NCBI GenBank assembly: GCA_030549495.1 | Contig: JAUIRK010000567.1 | Coordinates: 102,501 to 166,500 of the forward strand | Source: Nectonema munidae | Lineage: Eukaryota; Nematomorpha; Nectonematoida; Nectonematidae | Direction: 5' to 3' | DNA length: 64,000 nt | Shown: positions 37,702 through 48,830 of the stretch, piece after piece | Position numbering within the stretch: the first letter of the stretch is position 1 | Layout: each line of letters begins with the position of its first letter | Notes under the pieces: generated by a model | Told to the model about the DNA's origin: nothing | The model's input: only the letters and a program-made list of their open reading frames with translations | Database searches by the model: none | Translations under genes and position numbers: made by a program

Positions 37702-37839
37702 AAACACACGAAACGAGATTTAAATGTCGAGAGAGATGTCAATCAAATGGCTTGTGCTATCACTACTTCATATCCTCAAAGCTGGGCTGTAACGGCTTCC
37801 AAGACTGCCCTTACCACGACAACAGCGACGAAACCATTT
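37702..37839 (+). CDS. Neto: Neto homologue, exon F: LDL-receptor class A module
   Basis: Acceptor CAACAATTTAG; donor ACCATTT|GTAATT. The phase fits both neighbours. It encodes THETRFKCRERCQSNGLC, then GCNGFQDCPYHDNSDETI. Counting the Cys completed in exon G, this gives the six cysteines of an LDLa module and the acidic calcium-cage signature C-N-G-x-x-D-C-x-x-x-x-N-S-D-E-x-x-C. In Neto proteins a single LDLa module follows CUB2 directly and precedes the membrane, as here. The module is slightly unusual in having only three residues between Cys1 and Cys2 and a longer loop between Cys3 and Cys4. Confidence 0.9.
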
Positions 37840-38087
37840 GTAATTCCTAAACTTTTCTATATTATAATGTGCATACAAATGACATTAAGAACTTATTTGA
37901 TGCAAGAAAATACGGGCGAGATTAAGTAACTTGATATAAAACAGCCTTAAAATCAAGTAATTGTTCTCTGCTTCATCTAAACATGAGGGGTGATTAAATG
38001 GCTAAAATTCCAAACTGGTCAATTACATGATGCTTATACTTATAGAGGCCCGTAATTGCTTCCAATCTGTATAATATATTTGAAAAA

Positions 38088-38652
38088 AGTTGAACAAATA
38101 AGCCATCAAGCATCATAAATATTAACAAATATTCATTATATTTTTTATTAGTTCAAAAGTTCAATTGTTTAATAAATACAATACTCCAGTTAAAACATCA
38201 CAGTCCAAATTTTTATTATAAAGTGTCAATAATTTGACAAATTTTGGGTCAAATTTCTAACAGTTGACGGTCATTTGGTGGATGCCCATGCATAGGGACT
38301 AGACGCCAGTTAAAAACCTCACGGTTTGAACACACCAAATGGAACTGATTTTCACAGAGTGTATTGTTAGTGATGATGATCTAGTAAAAGTGAACCTACA
38401 ATTTCCAGTTATTTGAAAATATATGCTTTTTTTGGTAACATCAGGGCTACGCAAACTTTTATTTTAAATATTTTTTTGTTTTGACCAATCAAATTACGCG
38501 AGAATCGAAGCAGTTATTTTCAAGATTTCTTGAACGAATTTGAATATTCACATTAATTTCTCAAAAGTCTCGCATCTGATTCGCCAAATTTCACTCATTT
38601 TCAACGATTCCCATGCATTATAGTTAAATATACGAGCGATGTGAGTTACAGG
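38088..38652 (+). repeat. Dispersed repeat R1, copy 2
   Basis: Same order of blocks as 33737-34352: AACAAATAAGCCATCAAGCA, TTCAAAAGTTCAATTGTTTA, GGCTACGCAAACTTTTATTT and ACCAATCAAATTACGCGAGA. It is more diverged in its 3' third. Confidence 0.7.
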
Positions 38653-39530
38653 ATATAGCTAGTGAATTATAAAATTATGAGAAATTTTTGTTTTCTTCTG
38701 TTCAATCTTTGAAGCTAAGTTAAACCTTAATTTTTCCTCAGCAGATAACATATCCTTCCAAGCGTTTGGTATTGATCCACTCCTTCTGGATTAGATTCCG
38801 GCTGTCACCATCGTTAGTTGATGGTTAATTAATCTCTCTTTTGATGCAATTTTAAAATTAAAAAATACAAACACTAAAATTTCAGACACAGTTTTTGAAT
38901 ATTTAATTTTAAATAAGTGTAACTTTTAAAAAATGTGATGAATTCAAAAAATTTCTTATTTCCAAATATCTTAATGAAATCTGAGAAATGAACCATTCAC
39001 ACAAATAGAGCAACTCGTATTTACACCGTGCACAGACAAAGAAACAGATTCATAGAGATAGATAGACAGATACAGATGTATACAAATAATCGCTATATAT
39101 GAGAAGATAATATTGCAAGACCCTTATTACCTAGCATCCACCTTGTCAAAACTCAAACCATCTGATGTTTGGCTCATAAGATCTGTTTCAATTTAAACCA
39201 CTCTTTTTAATAATAATAATTGACATCATATCGACATTTTATATGTTGATTCGTTTGTTTGTCAGTTAGTTTTCTTCATTTATTATGGGAAACTGTTAAA
39301 ATTCACTTCTAAAAGTTTCTTTCAAAAATTTTAGTTTGGATATTGAAAGTTTCTCAAAAAAAGTTCCCTTAAAATAGTGAATTTTTTGCGACAATTTTGC
39401 ACAAAATTTAAATGGCCTAAAATTTATATTAAACTTTTTATTCAAATAAAAATTTTTTTACTGTTTCTCAAACAAATTAGCATTCTTTGATTTATTCATA
39501 TGAATTCTCAGCATCAAATTATCTAGATAT

Positions 39531-39778
39531 TGGGCGCCGGTGGCATGGTGGTTAGACCTCAGCGATTTCTTTCCAAAAATTTTGAGTTCGAATCCCGATG
39601 TACCCGAAATTAAATTTCCTGTTGTTTAATTTGATGACATACGGTTGACGCCAGGAAGGGTTTTGAAGGAAAGATCAAGAAATGCACCACGGTTCAAATA
39701 AAAAGTCCGATAAATGTGTGTATGGGAGAGGCACTTTCTTACCATGTGGTTCGAGAACAAAAGACGTTAAATTAAGTT
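39531..39778 (+). mobile_element. tRNA-derived SINE, family 3
   Basis: The A box lies in GGTGGCATGGTGGTTAGACC and the B box in GAGTTCGAATCCC, the best-preserved pair in the window. The body ends GACGTTAAATTAA, a 3' end seen in many animal SINEs. It lies about 70 bases before the exon G acceptor. Confidence 0.8.
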
Positions 39779-39850
39779 TTTTAAATTATCTACATATCCG
39801 ATATTAATTTTCTTTCAAACGTGTATGTATTTTTTTGATGATTTCGCCAG

Positions 39851-40020
39851 GTTTTTCCTATGCCTTATACGAAATAGCTGCTTTACTCGTTGTGCTTCTG
39901 ACGTGCATCGCCATCATCATCTACTTCATCCGCAAAAGATCTTACACGAGTGAGAAAAAGATTTGCACAAATCCGTGTCCAAAATTTGCCTGTTTTCCCC
40001 AAAATATCTTCAAAAAGTAA
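39851..40020 (+). CDS. Neto: Neto homologue, exon G: transmembrane segment and start of cytoplasmic tail
   Basis: Acceptor TTTCGCCAG at 39842-39850. The first two bases complete the sixth LDLa cysteine. It encodes FSYALYE, then the hydrophobic helix IAALLVVLLTCIAIIIYFI and the stop-transfer RKRSYT. Three ends are possible. The donor ACGA|GTGAGA at 39949/39950 (phase 1) would lead to further tail exons. The donor AAAAA|GTAAGC at 40016/40017 (phase 2) is also good. Read-through reaches the stop codon at 40018-40020 and would give a short tail with NPCPKFACFPQN. Drosophila Neto has alternative cytoplasmic tails, so both forms may be real. No convincing downstream tail exon was found up to 64000. 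Confidence 0.85.
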
Positions 40021-40220
40021 GCTTTAGAAGTGCTCTTGTATCTTTAGCTCTACGTCTACCCTTAAATGGAAGATGCCAGTTGGAAAATGTAAAATTAGGA
40101 TTTTTAGGCCACAAGAATATATTTCGCACTCTATATCTCTCTTCGTACTAAACTGTATAATATGGTACAGTAGCCAACTGTCTCAATATTCAAACTCTCA
40201 TATATTTTGAAAGTTAGCAA

Positions 40221-40243
40221 ATGCTTTATATATATATATATAT
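40221..40243. repeat. (TA)n microsatellite
   Basis: Alternating TA for about 22 bases. Confidence 0.9.
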
Positions 40244-40589
40244 ATTCTTTTCTTGCAATCATATAAGCGTATTATTGTTTTGAAATGTGAAAAACAACAC
40301 TTATAGTATAAGGTAACATTTTTTATCGTAGTTATAACGAAACATATCCTAAAAATTCAGGCAACTTGTGTCAACAAAAAAATTAAATCTTACCATCTTT
40401 ATCATTTTTAATTTAATTTTACCTGGTTGTGAAAAGCCATTATTTTTAGTGTTTAAGTTGTTATGCAATATTTTATTTTTTTATTTTTATTTTGCTAAAG
40501 GGGTTTATAGTACACATATAAATTATCATTTGTTTTCCTTATTTTGGAAGATTAAATCAGAGAATACAATACTAAGCATGGATTGATAA

Positions 40590-40770
40590 TATTATTAAGT
40601 TTTTATTTGTTTTAACCAATTAAATTATGGGAGAATGAAATCAATAAAATTTTACTATTCAAAAGAAATGCTCAAAATCTAGGATTGATTGGCTAAAATT
40701 GAATTCTTTTTCAACCATTTCCATATATTATATTTGATATATATGGGAGCAATGTCATTTACCGGGTATA
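40590..40770 (+). repeat. Dispersed repeat R1, copy 3 (3' part)
   Basis: ACCAATTAAATTATGGGAGA, TACTATTCAAAAGAAATGCT and GATTGGCTAAAATTGAATTC match copy 1 (34170-34330) almost base for base. The 5' half is missing. Confidence 0.8.
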
Positions 40771-40791
40771 AAAAATATCTTCTCTAGCTTC

Positions 40792-40974
40792 CATTGGCGG
40801 ATCCAGAGGGGGGAACCTGGGACTAAGCCCCTCCCTATGAAGAATGGCTTCAGAAATACATCTTAGTGATTTTGCTCATTCTTAAAGCATGGTAGTATTT
40901 TACTAGTATTTTTTAAAGTTGCTCAAAGTTAGGTAATGACTTTTCCATATTCTCAATTTCTGGATCCGCCACTG
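40792..40974. mobile_element. hAT-type MITE (183 bp), 'GGATCCAG' family, intact ends
   Basis: Left end CATTGGCGGATCCAGA and right end (reversed) CAGTGGCGGATCCAGA differ at one base. The 8-mer CTAGCTTC is perfectly duplicated at 40784-40791 and 40975-40982. It is the same family as 30782-31098. The perfect target duplication implies a fairly recent insertion. Confidence 0.92.
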
Positions 40975-41629
40975 CTAGCTTCCCTTCCTTAAAATTTTTG
41001 ACCTACAGAATTAAAAGAGTTAAATTTATTAATTAATGAGACTAATTACATTTTAAAGATATAATTTTTGGCAAATACATTACAGTAAGTATGTTTTATC
41101 TATTCCTTCAATTGAAATATTGTAAAGAAAAAAGAAGAACTGAATTATCTGTGGGCTCATTTCTTGTACCCAATTTCGTTCGGCTCAATTATCGTGACGT
41201 CATGCATTTTTATCAATAAATAAAATTTTTTATATTCAATTAAATTACTTTCTTTTTTGTTTTGGATATAATAATGCTAACTTTATGCCTGCCTTAGTAG
41301 GTGAACATTTTTCCAAATTTCCTTTTGAAGATGGTAAAAGTATCTTTAACATAAAAGAGTATTTTATTGTAGTATTTTAAGTGTTTTTAGTATCGGTTAA
41401 TCAGTAGCGTTAATCATAACAATAATGATAAAGCCTGCTTTTACTCTCTTCTTTTACCATTGATCATATTTCTGCATTTTTTATCTTTAATTTATCCTGT
41501 TTTATTTCCTGCAAGTGTAATTCTTTTTCATCATATGAATCCAAGAGAGCCCAAGAGGCTCGGACCCCCCGAAGAAAAGTTTGGTCCTCTCAAAAATTTT
41601 GTTTTTATAACAAAAAAAAGCTTTAGAAG

Positions 41630-41700
41630 TAAGAATGGTCATAGATGGCTAGCTAAGTGACAAGGTATTGAGTTCGATACAGGATCACAAATAGTGCAAC
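41630..41700 (+). mobile_element. tRNA-like SINE head, degraded
   Basis: GGTCATAGATGGCTAGC resembles an A box and GAGTTCGATACAGG a degenerate B box. The body is too short to assign. Confidence 0.4.
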
Positions 41701-41825
41701 ATTATGTTCTTTGAAGATGTATTAAGTTGTGGTATGTGGTATAGTTTTTGTAGATAAAGGTTAAATTAAATAATCATCGTGTTCATTATATATTGACTCC
41801 TTATTTATCTTTGAATATATAATTC

Positions 41826-41980
41826 TAATACACTTTGTTGGTGTACTGGTTGGTTCACACGATATTCAGAAGGCGGAGGTTCGATTTCCAGTCTAGACCG
41901 ATTTATGCAAAGAATGATTTCTCAATAGACATCAAAGTGTCATAGAACGGATACATAACTCGTCAAGGCCTATTTTGCTT
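41826..41980 (+). mobile_element. tRNA-derived SINE
   Basis: TTGGTGTACTGGTTGG (A box) and GGTTCGATTTCC (B box) are followed by a tRNA-unrelated body ending near GTCAAGGCC. It differs in body from the other SINEs here. Confidence 0.55.
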
Positions 41981-42783
41981 ACGAAGTTATTTTCCATAAT
42001 CCTCATTTCTTCCTTTTTGTGTTTATTCACACATGCTTCCCTACTTTCCCACAATTTATTGCTTCCGAAGGATGCCCAACTGGTCATATTAATAATTAAA
42101 TGGAACATTATTCTATGAATCTTTTTTGAAATATAGTCAAATATTTTCTGATAAACACTTGCATTAAAAAATTTAGAAAATGCTAGAACTAAAAAATAAT
42201 TATGAGCAGTTTGTCGAAATCTTTTTTCTAAATTCTATCATAATTATTTTTGATTTAAAAATTCTAGGGGGTGGGGGAGGGGCGGGGGTCCAGAGCAGCC
42301 TCTATTCCCTACCTCGCTTTTTAATCTCTTATAATATTTATTTACAAAGATAATGATTATATGACACAGGATAGGATTTCCGATACTATATCAATACTGT
42401 TCACAATACACTTAAATCAAAGTGTCATGATATTGGTCATTACTTTGACAATTAACATATTAAAATTTTTGAAGATGTGAGTTAGAGGATTGGCATAAAC
42501 AAAGCATGGATTTTTTTTGGTCTGTGGAATGAGTAGAATCTAGTTGATATCATAAACAAGGGATGAGGAAAATTTTAGTTAAATGATTTTATGTTTATTT
42601 CAAGAAATCAAAAAAGAACTTCCAAAAATGGAGATCAAAATTTTTTGAATAACTCTGGAAAGGGAGAAAATGAAAACATGAACACCTACATGCACCAATT
42701 AACAAATGAAAGAAAAACCTTGAGAGGAGCGCCAAGCCAGGTTTAAATTCGTGAAAAGTAAGGATACTTCTTTCCCCTTTTCA

Positions 42784-42894
42784 TCATCATCCTCGACATC
42801 ATCATCGCGTGCTTATCATAATCAAAAACATCATCATCAACGTCGAACATCTCAATTTTAACGTCATCATCATCATCACCATCATCATCATCAC
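42784..42894. repeat. Interrupted (CAT)n array
   Basis: Blocks of CATCATCAT separated by short unique sequence over about 110 bases. Confidence 0.9.
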
Positions 42895-42899
42895 ATTCA

Positions 42900-45800
42900 A
42901 AATAACGTAGATAGGAATTCGAAGTTTTTCGTTAGTTTTATTGTGAGAAAGGAATCTTTGAATCATCTACTCCATCAAAGCTTAATTTTCAATTTCATGT
43001 AAAATTTTATTCGTTGGAAATACATATAGTTACTTCTTTTTCACTTTACTGCCTGTCACTTTTGATAAAAAATTAGCTTGTTTATCTCTTCTAACAAATA
43101 AATTAGCAAAGTACCCTCTCCCTCCTATTTTGAATTAAAATTACGACACTATGTTTTGCTCAATGCTTTTCCACCATATTCGCATTCTCCTTCCTCCTAT
43201 GATACACAACATTTGCACTAAAGCGTTCTTAATTGTGTGAGTCGTAAACACGGACTGGAAAGAGGATGGGTACATTTTTTTCTGCTGCTTACATTTTTCG
43301 TTGTTGTTTTATCTTCTCCAACTTCTCAATCTTCATGACCAAGAGCATCATCATGAGTATCGGCATCGAATACGACGATTACACTAAATGCATATAAAAT
43401 AGTGTTTAGAAATGCCTCTCACATATTTAACTATTTTGCAGCCCCCTTGAGAAGAATTGCTTCTTTTTTTCACATGACGTTGCGATTTTCATGCTCATAT
43501 TTTTGAAAAAAATTGAGTCCATACAAAATTAATAATTTAAAACTTGTTTTGAAAATAAGTAATCAAAATTTTATCCCTAGTCCAAAATATTTTTGCATAT
43601 ATAAATTTTTAATGAAGATTTTTCAAAAAAGCATTCCATATTGATTCATTCTTCTTCTTTTTTTTTGGTATTGAATCAACTAAATTTTTTATTTGAAATC
43701 ATTGAAAAGTCAAAAAAAAGTTATGAAGTAGGAAACTACAAAGCGAATTATTATGCACTTGATAGTTCTAAATATTCATTACTTTTTCACTTACAAATAT
43801 GACATCTTCCTCGGAAGGACTTTCCTTCATGAAAGTTTATTTGCATTTTCCTTGCTTCTTCTCGTAATCAGACTTTATTGTCAAAGAACTCAAAAAAGTA
43901 AATTTAGGATTGATAAATGACAAAGACATGCTTAAGTGTCATGCGCAAATGCAAATCTTAATTCCATGCTTTAATTCTTTTCTGCAATGTTCATCTCTGA
44001 CTCAATTCAACTCGCACCACATAAGCGGTGGTTGAAACTTTACCGGTATAGGGCCAAAAATTTTTTTTAAAAATTTACACAAAAAACGAAATATGGGAAA
44101 ATCGAAATCTTTATTGTAGAACAAAATGTCTTTGTTTGTATTCAAACCGACATAAGGGACTATGTCATAACTATTATCATAACAGTAAGATAAAACAATG
44201 ACATTTTGTCATTAAGAAGATTTAAAAGATTAAATAGCTAAACTAAACTATTTTAAAAAAGAGAGAATTAGATATAGAATTTAAAATTATACACAAATTT
44301 ACTTTTATATAAGTTTAACAATAATTTATCTTCATTTCAGCAAAAGTTATGTTATAAAATAATTATTATCCATGCCTTCGTAAACAAAACTAGAATCATT
44401 AAATATCCAAAGTTTATCCTTAATTTCCTCGGCAATAAGGCCTCCTAACGAGTGAGTGCCTATGACTGAGCTTCTCTTTGGGCTACGTGAAAAGCTACTT
44501 CGATTCAACCTAATGCTTTTTTGGTAGAAATTTGGTTTGTCTGGAGCAAATTTTTGCGTTTATCGAACTTCATTCACAGGATAAAAGGGCTAAAAAGAGA
44601 GTTAAAAGAGTTTCTAGTGATTCGTTGAAATGGTGAGATCTATTTAGCATTTTTGCTTCTTTCAAATTAGCGCTGTGAAATTAAAACTCACATCTTTACA
44701 ATTAAACTTCAAGTGCGCACATCCGTGACGATCCTATCGCCTCCCCTCCCCCCCCCCTCAATAATTTCCAATTTTTCAATTATATATCTTTTTATAGCAT
44801 TTAAAATGCTTGTTTGTCGTGTAAGCAGATTTTTCATATTTCTTTTGAGTGAGCCTTAGAATGTATATTTAAAATCTATATTTTTTTTTCATTAATTTCC
44901 AATTCATTGATATAATAATGCAAATTTGAGCTATATTTGATCAGAGGCAGTAATGTCGCCAGTAATTTGGACAAGAGTCCATACACTTTTCAGCGGGGCA
45001 ATATTTTTTATAGCACATAACTATAAAGAACTCTACAATTTAGAGCTTAAAAGGTTTATCCCTATAATTACAGTAACAAGGCCCGTCGAGAATTTATTTT
45101 GCTCCTCTAAAACTCCTTTGAAATATATAAATGTATACACTTTCTTATAGTCCTAACTCCATTAAAATCAGTTTTGCTCTCCTCATGTACTTGAAGTTGG
45201 GCGATGGGACAAACTGTAACTAAAAGAGTTAAATTAATGTAATAGAATACACACGTTAGAAAATCAAGTCTTTTATTTCAGAAATCAAATATATAGCATC
45301 TTTATTCTTAGGTATTCTCTTTATTTGATAGTTTACTTTTTTTTAAATCAAGATTGCTTAGAATATTTGACAATGTTTTCCCACTTTGCTTAAAATTTTT
45401 GTTAATAAAGCTTAGTACAAATAATTTCATTTTTATAACTTAGGAAAGGTAATAGCTAATTTATATAAATTTAAGGTTTGTAGAATATTTCTTCCAAAAA
45501 TTGTAAACCTTCTGTCTATTTAAAAGGGCCGAGTTGAAATTCACGACAACATACCTGTCTAGTGTCCATTCATAGACCCATGTTCTAAATATATTTTCAA
45601 ACAATTTACTTTATAACTGAATATATGTGTAGGTAGAATATGAGGATTATATAAGATGATTCCTTGTTTTTCTCTGCCCTCTTATACAACTCTTTCCATA
45701 TGGTCTTTAGAAGACTAAGACATTTTTAACCTTCGAACACCAAATATAAAATCGATTCGGTTAGAGTATATCATATCTCATAGATAATAAAAATAGACGG

Positions 45801-45980
45801 TGACCAACTGTTTCAATAACTGGTAATGGCCATAAGAAGGGATCTAGACTTAATTACATCTGATGAGTAGTGATCTATCATATATGAATGATTTTGTTCC
45901 TTTGTTGAGCTTGAAGAGTTGTTCACAAACTTTCTAAAAATCGTAGCAGTCTCTATAATTTTTTAATAGCTCGGGATGTC
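42900..45980. other. AT-rich stretch, no gene supported
   Basis: Searched for Neto tail exons. None has both good splice sites and a compelling frame. A C-rich patch lies at 44738-44760. The 65-codon frame at 44953-45150 has no recognisable motif. Confidence 0.4.
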
Positions 45981-45983
45981 ATT

Positions 45984-48830
45984 TTAAAAAAAATAAGTCA
46001 ACATAAAAACTACTGTACTAAAAAAATGACACACTTGTCTATTCAAAAATTGTCTGAATAATACAATCAATATCGAAGGGATGGATGCATCTGGTTTGTC
46101 TAAGTTTGGCTCTGCTTTGGCAAATGCAACTCTCATATCATTACTCACTTCAAATCTGTTTCGGGATTTTGTTTCAATGACAAGCAGCATGGAAAACCCT
46201 TGCTCATACACATATGTAGTGACAAATCGAATCAAAACTTTCAGATCCATCTTTGCAACATCAGCATAGGACTGTTGCATTTCAATCGAAAATCGCTATG
46301 AAATATTTCACAAAAAAACATGTTCTGCACCTCCTCAATCATTAAATCAAATTAATTCTTAAATTTATAGTATTTTTCAAGTTTTGGTAGAATAAGAAAA
46401 ATAAAAATAAAAAATAAAGCTTTTTTATTTATTTTTTAAAAAATAAAGCTACATGTTGTTTTATGGCCTCTGTGACATCTTTATTGATCAAAATTTTATT
46501 TACATAAACAAATATTTTGGAAAATCGAGGAAAATGTTACTTGTCTAAGAATGCGATTATTCGAGCTTCATTTTAAAAGTTTTTTTAAAAGTTTTTTATC
46601 CCAATCGAGTACTGTGATCTCTTTTCCTTGCAACAACAGGTTAATGGAATTCATTGGTTCAAATATGTTTCCTAAAAATCATAGGAATATACGAAAATGG
46701 ACATTAGAACATTTTACATCCGTGTCTAGTTTTTTTTGCAGAAATTGCTGATTTCTTTCCATAGTATCGCTTCGATACTTTTCCTTTGGAAAGCCACCTC
46801 ACGTTTGAGTGCAACAAGAGTTTTTCAAAAGCGGAATCATTTTATTTCCATAACTCTGAAAACAAATAAAAGTTGAAGGCATTGTCTTTAATGAAATCAT
46901 TCCAAACATTTTTCAACCCATTAGGCATGGTTTTCATTATTATGACTTGTCGATGAATAGCGCAGTGCATACCAATTACACCTGGAGATTTTCGCTTAAT
47001 AAGAATTTGGAAACTAGAACAAGATATTGCTAGAGGACAGACAGTACACACTCCTACTCTTGCTTTACCATATGCTGTAAAAAATTGTCCGCATTGTCAA
47101 ATATTTCTCTTTCAGTTTTTTTTACCAGGTGCTTGCCAAATTCATATTGTACGTAAATGCAAGGCTGAGCTACGTTTGCCGCATCCATTGTTTTATCAAG
47201 CTGAATTGCAAAAAGGTTGAAAATCGAATTCCGAATCAATAAAACCATTTTTGATATGATGTCATCAGCAGTGCGAGTAAAAGTCAATAAAGTTAACTTT
47301 TATTTCCCTTTAGCAAAAACTCTTTGAAGAAGATCTTTACTTGTTTAGTCTAAAAATTTTGAATTAATTTCAAATTTTTAAGTCAAAGTCAATTTTTCGA
47401 GTTTAGGTCAATAAAGTCAATTCTTATACTAACACTTTTTGATTCAATGTGTCTAAAATTGTTATAAGCGATAAATACAAGATTTTTTCTTTATATCAAC
47501 ACTTCCACAATAGTTGGACTTTTTTCATATAATAAAAGGTTTTACTGTAAAGTTTGCCTGACTGAGGTTAAACATGAAGAAGTTTTTTGTAAGACAAATT
47601 TTTTTGTTGATAAATCCGGTTACATACGATATATCAGCTGCAGGAATTATGGAATTTTATTCCCAAACTTTTTTATCATTGCATGTTTTTCACATCTTTT
47701 ACACAAGTTTACCTTAAAAGTTAAGTTATCCTACAAAATTGTAGAAAACCGGCATTAAATCATTCAAAATTAGTAATAGAAAAAGACGTTCTCTTTTCAA
47801 ACCTATAGGCAACACGTCAGTTCCGATTGTAACGAAATTGACAAATTGGTTGCAAGCAGCAAAATATTTTCATTAAAATCTTCCAGCAGTGAAGAAATTA
47901 ATTATGAAGATGATGGAATTTTATTGCCAAATATCAAGAAATTGTTAAAAAAAAAAAAGAAAATCTGTGTCAAAACTTGCTAACAATAATAAATAAAGAA
48001 TATTCATGATTCATTGATTTAGTGGGAAAAAGTCAACATAGAGACTTTTTCAGTCGAAGATGCCTTTACTTATTTCAACATTATTTCATTTAATGTCGAA
48101 TGTGTCGTTAAAAGTTATCTTGAAAATGAATTCAAATAAAATGAAATCAATAAAATCATGAATATGGGAAACTCTTAAATCTCTCGCAGTACTTATCCCA
48201 AATTACAAAATTGTTAAGTTTTAAATTTAGAAGTAGAAAGATCTTTTTCTAAACTGAAAAAACTGCTAGAAAATGATCGAATTTTAAATCAGAAAATGTC
48301 ATTAATTATATGTTGTTGTATTACAAAGTCATGGATTCTTTGAAATAATTTTCAATACTTTCTCTAAAGTGTTCATAGTTGTTCAATTCAATGAAACTTT
48401 AAAAAGTCAATAAAGTCAATTTTTTCTCTGAGTAAAAGACAATTTTTTTCCAATATTTTGGGTCGATTTTTCATCACCCTGGAGAAAGATATGCTTCAAC
48501 TTTAACTTCAGAACTTCTTAGCACATTCAATATATCTTTGCAGCAAGGTAATATCAACTGTTCTGCTATGTTGTGGGACTTTTCGACAACAGATATTTTT
48601 GAAACTTTTCTAACCATACTTAATATTTGCAAAAGTTCCTATGTTATTTATCAAACATGAATTTGTGCAATCGTTCAGCCAATAGTTACCTTTATCGAAT
48701 TCCAGTGCTTCACTTCCAGCGCAGGCTTCACTTAACGGGCTTTAGAAAATTGGATGCTAACACTTCAGAACACAAAGGACACTTATGTTTCTCTTCCCCA
48801 CCAGACTTTAAAGCAGTTAAACGAACTAAA
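45984..48830 (-). pseudogene. hAT transposase pseudogene, ZBED5/FAM200-like branch
   Basis: Read from 48830 downward: GGEEKHKCPLCSEV (finger-like start), VEKSHNIAEQLILPC (family: 'P-H-T-I-x-E-x-L-I-L-P'), TADDIISKMVLLIRNSIFNL and FAIQLDKTMDAANVAQPCIY (catalytic-region 'F-A-L-Q-L-D-E-S-T-D'; here Lys stands in the Glu place), GVIGMHCAIHRQVIIMKTMP ('H-C-x-I-H-R-x-x-L-x-x-K-x-L-P'), and YEQGFSMLLVIETKSRNRFE ('C-E-x-G-F-S-x-L-x-x-I-K-T-K-x-R'). The order is right, but there are many stops and shifts and about 1.1 kb of unrelated DNA within it. It is an old, dead DNA-transposon gene. Confidence 0.8.
47279..48416. other. Insertion in the hAT pseudogene, flanked by a 15-bp direct repeat
   Basis: AAAAGTCAATAAAGT occurs at 47279-47293 and 48402-48416, and a 16-base variant (GTCAATAAAGTCAATT) is shared by 47407-47422 and 48406-48421. 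The DNA between does not match hAT transposase. It holds a 96-codon + strand frame (47468-47758) containing FYCKVCLTEVKHEEVFCKTN and GYIRYISCRNYGILFP. I do not recognise it. Confidence 0.5.

Larger units (their letters stand above)
37840..39850 (+). other. Neto intron F-G (2.0 kb)
   Basis: Contains copy 2 of dispersed repeat R1 and a well-preserved tRNA-derived SINE just upstream of exon G. Confidence 0.8.

Noticed and set aside
39531-39610. Possible tRNA gene
   Set aside because: A and B boxes are present, but no cloverleaf closes, and a tRNA-unrelated body and tail follow, so it is a SINE.
43335-43400. Candidate Neto cytoplasmic-tail exon (MTKSIIMSIGIEYDDYTKCI)
   Set aside because: No acceptor in the needed phase and no similarity to known Neto tails.
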